DNA from: Hafnia alvei
GTDB lineage: Bacteria; Pseudomonadota; Gammaproteobacteria; Enterobacterales; Enterobacteriaceae
Assembly: GCF_964063325.1 (NCBI RefSeq)
Contig: NZ_OZ061315.1
Coordinates: 2,170,001 to 2,234,000, forward strand
Direction of reading: 5' to 3'
Length of the DNA stretch: 64,000 bases
Shown one piece after another: positions 62,700-64,000 of this stretch; the first letter of the stretch is position 1, and every line of letters starts with the position of its first letter. The position numbers and the translations under genes were made by a program. The notes under the pieces are model-generated. The model ran no database searches, had not been told where the DNA came from, and saw only the letters and a list, made by a program, of their open reading frames with translations.

Positions 62700-64000
62700 T
62701 TATTGAGCGGCTGGCTTTGGTTGGCGAATGCGTAGGCTACTGACAATCGCGGCACAAAGCGCGAATAGGGCACCCAGTAGCAACGACGAATGCGTACCCA
62801 GATCGCCAAACAGGTTGAACATCAGCGCCACTAAAGCAGCTCCGCTGGTTTGTCCCAGTAGACGCGCAGTGCCAAGCATTCCACTGGCGCCGCCGCTGCG
62901 ATGGCGCGGCGCGGAAGAGATCATGGTGTGATTGTTGGGGGATTGAAAAATACCAAAACCCGCACCGCACAGCGCCATCCGCCAGATAATATCGATGTTA
63001 GTTGGATGGGAAGGAAGCAACGCCAGCGACAACAACCCAATAGCAAATAGCATCAGCCCAATACTCCCCAGTAGCCCCGCGTTAAAGCGCTCAAGCAGTC
63101 GTCCGGCAATCGGTGCCATTATCATGGTGGCAATAGGCCAAGGCGTTAGCAGGAGCCCGGTCATCACTTCCGTTTTGCCGAGAACCGTTTGCAGGAAGAA
63201 GGGCAGTGAAACGAATGCTAGCATCTGTGCGCTGAAGGAACATATTGATGTTCCTACCGACAGCGAAAAGATTGGAATACGCAATAGATCGACGGGCAAC
63301 AGCGGAAACTCTTGATTGAGCTGACGGCGCACGAAAAGTGTACCTACAATCAACATAACGACCAGTTCGCCCAACAATAAAAAGTTATTCTGGCGCTGGG
63401 CAAATCCGCTAATGGCCGAAATCAGCAGGCCGAAAGTGAGGGCGTTAAGCAACGCGCTGTAGCCATCAAACTTCGGTTTACCCACTTTTGGCGGATTTTC
63501 TGGAAGAAATTTCATGCCGCAAATAAAGGCGGCAATGCCAATCGGTACGTTAACGGCAAATAGCCACGGCCAACTACTCACGGAGAGAATTGCTGCTGCG
63601 ACCGATGGCCCCGCCGCCGCCGAAACCGCGACGATTAATGCGTTAATCCCCATTCCTCGGCCGAGAAAACGTTGAGGGTAAATTAGACGCACCAAAGCGA
63701 CGTTCACGCTCATTACCGCCGCCGCGCCGAAGCCTTGCAGCACTCTAGCAAGGGTGAGCGTCCAGAGTGAGTCGGACATGGCGCAACCCAGTGACGTTAC
63801 GCTGAACACCAACAATCCGGTGAGGTAAATTTTGCGGTAGCCGATGATATCGCCTAAGGAGGCCAGCGAGAGCAGAGAAATGGTAATCGCTAGCTGGTAG
63901 GCGTTAACAATCCAAACCGACGTTGCGGCAGAGGCGTTAAGATCGCGGGCAATAGTGGGAAGGGCGACGTTAGCAATCGCGCCATCAAGGACCGCGACGG
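62700..64000 (-). CDS. DHA2-type MFS drug exporter (5' end beyond the window)
   Basis: The frame is open from the stop at 62700 to the window end, so the gene is partial at its N-terminus. The part seen (about 433 residues) begins near VAVLDGAIANVALPTIARDL, the first-helix motif of drug:H+ antiporters, followed by GDIIGYRKIYLTG (motif A) and LARVLQGFGAAAVMSVN, then the motif C-like GPSVAAAIL. At least eleven further hydrophobic segments follow. A TTG at 63815 should not be read as the start. The substrate is unknown; it resembles EmrB/QacA-type exporters. Confidence 0.85.
   Translation of the reverse strand, partial: VAVLDGAIANVALPTIARDLNASAATSVWIVNAYQLAITISLLSLASLGDIIGYRKIYLTGLLVFSVTSLGCAMSDSLWTLTLARVLQGFGAAAVMSVNVALVRLIYPQRFLGRGMGINALIVAVSAAAGPSVAAAILSVSSWPWLFAVNVPIGIAAFICGMKFLPENPPKVGKPKFDGYSALLNALTFGLLISAISGFAQRQNNFLLLGELVVMLIVGTLFVRRQLNQEFPLLPVDLLRIPIFSLSVGTSICSFSAQMLAFVSLPFFLQTVLGKTEVMTGLLLTPWPIATMIMAPIAGRLLERFNAGLLGSIGLMLFAIGLLSLALLPSHPTNIDIIWRMALCGAGFGIFQSPNNHTMISSAPRHRSGGASGMLGTARLLGQTSGAALVALMFNLFGDLGTHSSLLLGALFALCAAIVSSLRIRQPKPAAQ

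Noticed and set aside
63813..63815. TTG as the start of the MFS transporter
   Set aside because: The frame continues upstream to the window edge with typical first-helix and motif A sequence, so the gene is cut by the window and not started here.
1..64000. CRISPR array, prophage, insertion sequence or restriction/defence system
   Set aside because: No regularly spaced repeats, transposase, integrase, phage structural or known defence gene was seen in either strand; the only dispersed repeats are the ERIC-like elements.

Overview
The window looks like a chromosomal segment of an Enterobacterales bacterium, most probably Hafniaceae (Hafnia or Obesumbacterium). Almost every protein is a close relative of an Escherichia coli K-12 protein, but stretches that are far apart in E. 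coli are joined here (adhE-opp, hinT-potABCD-pepT, mdaB-ygiN, dkgB, rnb-yciW-fabI-sap-psp, tyrR-tpx-mppA, ldtE-lpp-pykF-tRNA-Val-mdtK-ribC). The genus is an inference from recall of protein similarity; no search was run.

Layout. 0.2-10.5 kb: adhE (fermentation), a MarC-family membrane protein (ychE) and the oligopeptide importer operon oppABCDF. 10.7-14.8 kb: hinT, ycfL, lpoB, thiK, nagZ and ycfP. 14.9-20.6 kb: the spermidine/putrescine importer, with potD separated from potABC by a CadB-like antiporter gene. 21.2-27.8 kb: pepT, the mdaB-ygiN quinone pair, dkgB, rnb and yciW. 28.0-34.4 kb: fabI and sapABCDF. 34.7-40.2 kb: an unannotated RyhB-type small RNA with a Fur box, then the phage-shock genes pspF/pspABCD-ycjX-ycjF behind a sigma-54 promoter. 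40.4-44.7 kb: an accessory insert holding a decayed exported-protein gene (broken signal region plus an in-frame amber codon), a translationally coupled DUF3142 gene, sseA and a GNAT acetyltransferase. 45.1-54.4 kb: tyrR, tpx and a run of cell-wall genes (ycjG, mpaA, mppA, an MltF-like lytic transglycosylase, ldtE, lpp). 54.7-59.4 kb: pykF with a Cra box, three identical tandem tRNA-Val(GAC) genes, mdtK and ribC. 59.4-64.0 kb: an unknown lipoprotein, a headless YadA-type trimeric autotransporter with a divergent small possible regulator, and a DHA2-type MFS exporter cut by the window edge.

How the genes fit together. Three paralogous peptide-binding proteins (OppA, SapA, MppA) serve peptide import, the Sap system and murein tripeptide recycling. 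MppA delivers murein peptide through OppBCDF, MpaA releases the diaminopimelate and YcjG epimerises L-Ala-D-Glu. An MltF-like enzyme and LdtE/Lpp next door cut and cross-link the same wall. Polyamines are a second theme: potABCD, the inserted CadB-like antiporter, sap, and oppA, which carries a widely spaced ribosome-binding site.

Points most worth a second look are the RyhB-type RNA at 34.7 kb, the antiporter inside the pot locus, the dying gene before the DUF3142 gene, the adhesin/regulator pair at 60-62.4 kb, the unusual A53-U61 pair shared by the three tRNA-Val copies, and a 127-bp ERIC-type repeat with two shortened derivatives. No CRISPR array, prophage or insertion-sequence transposase was seen.
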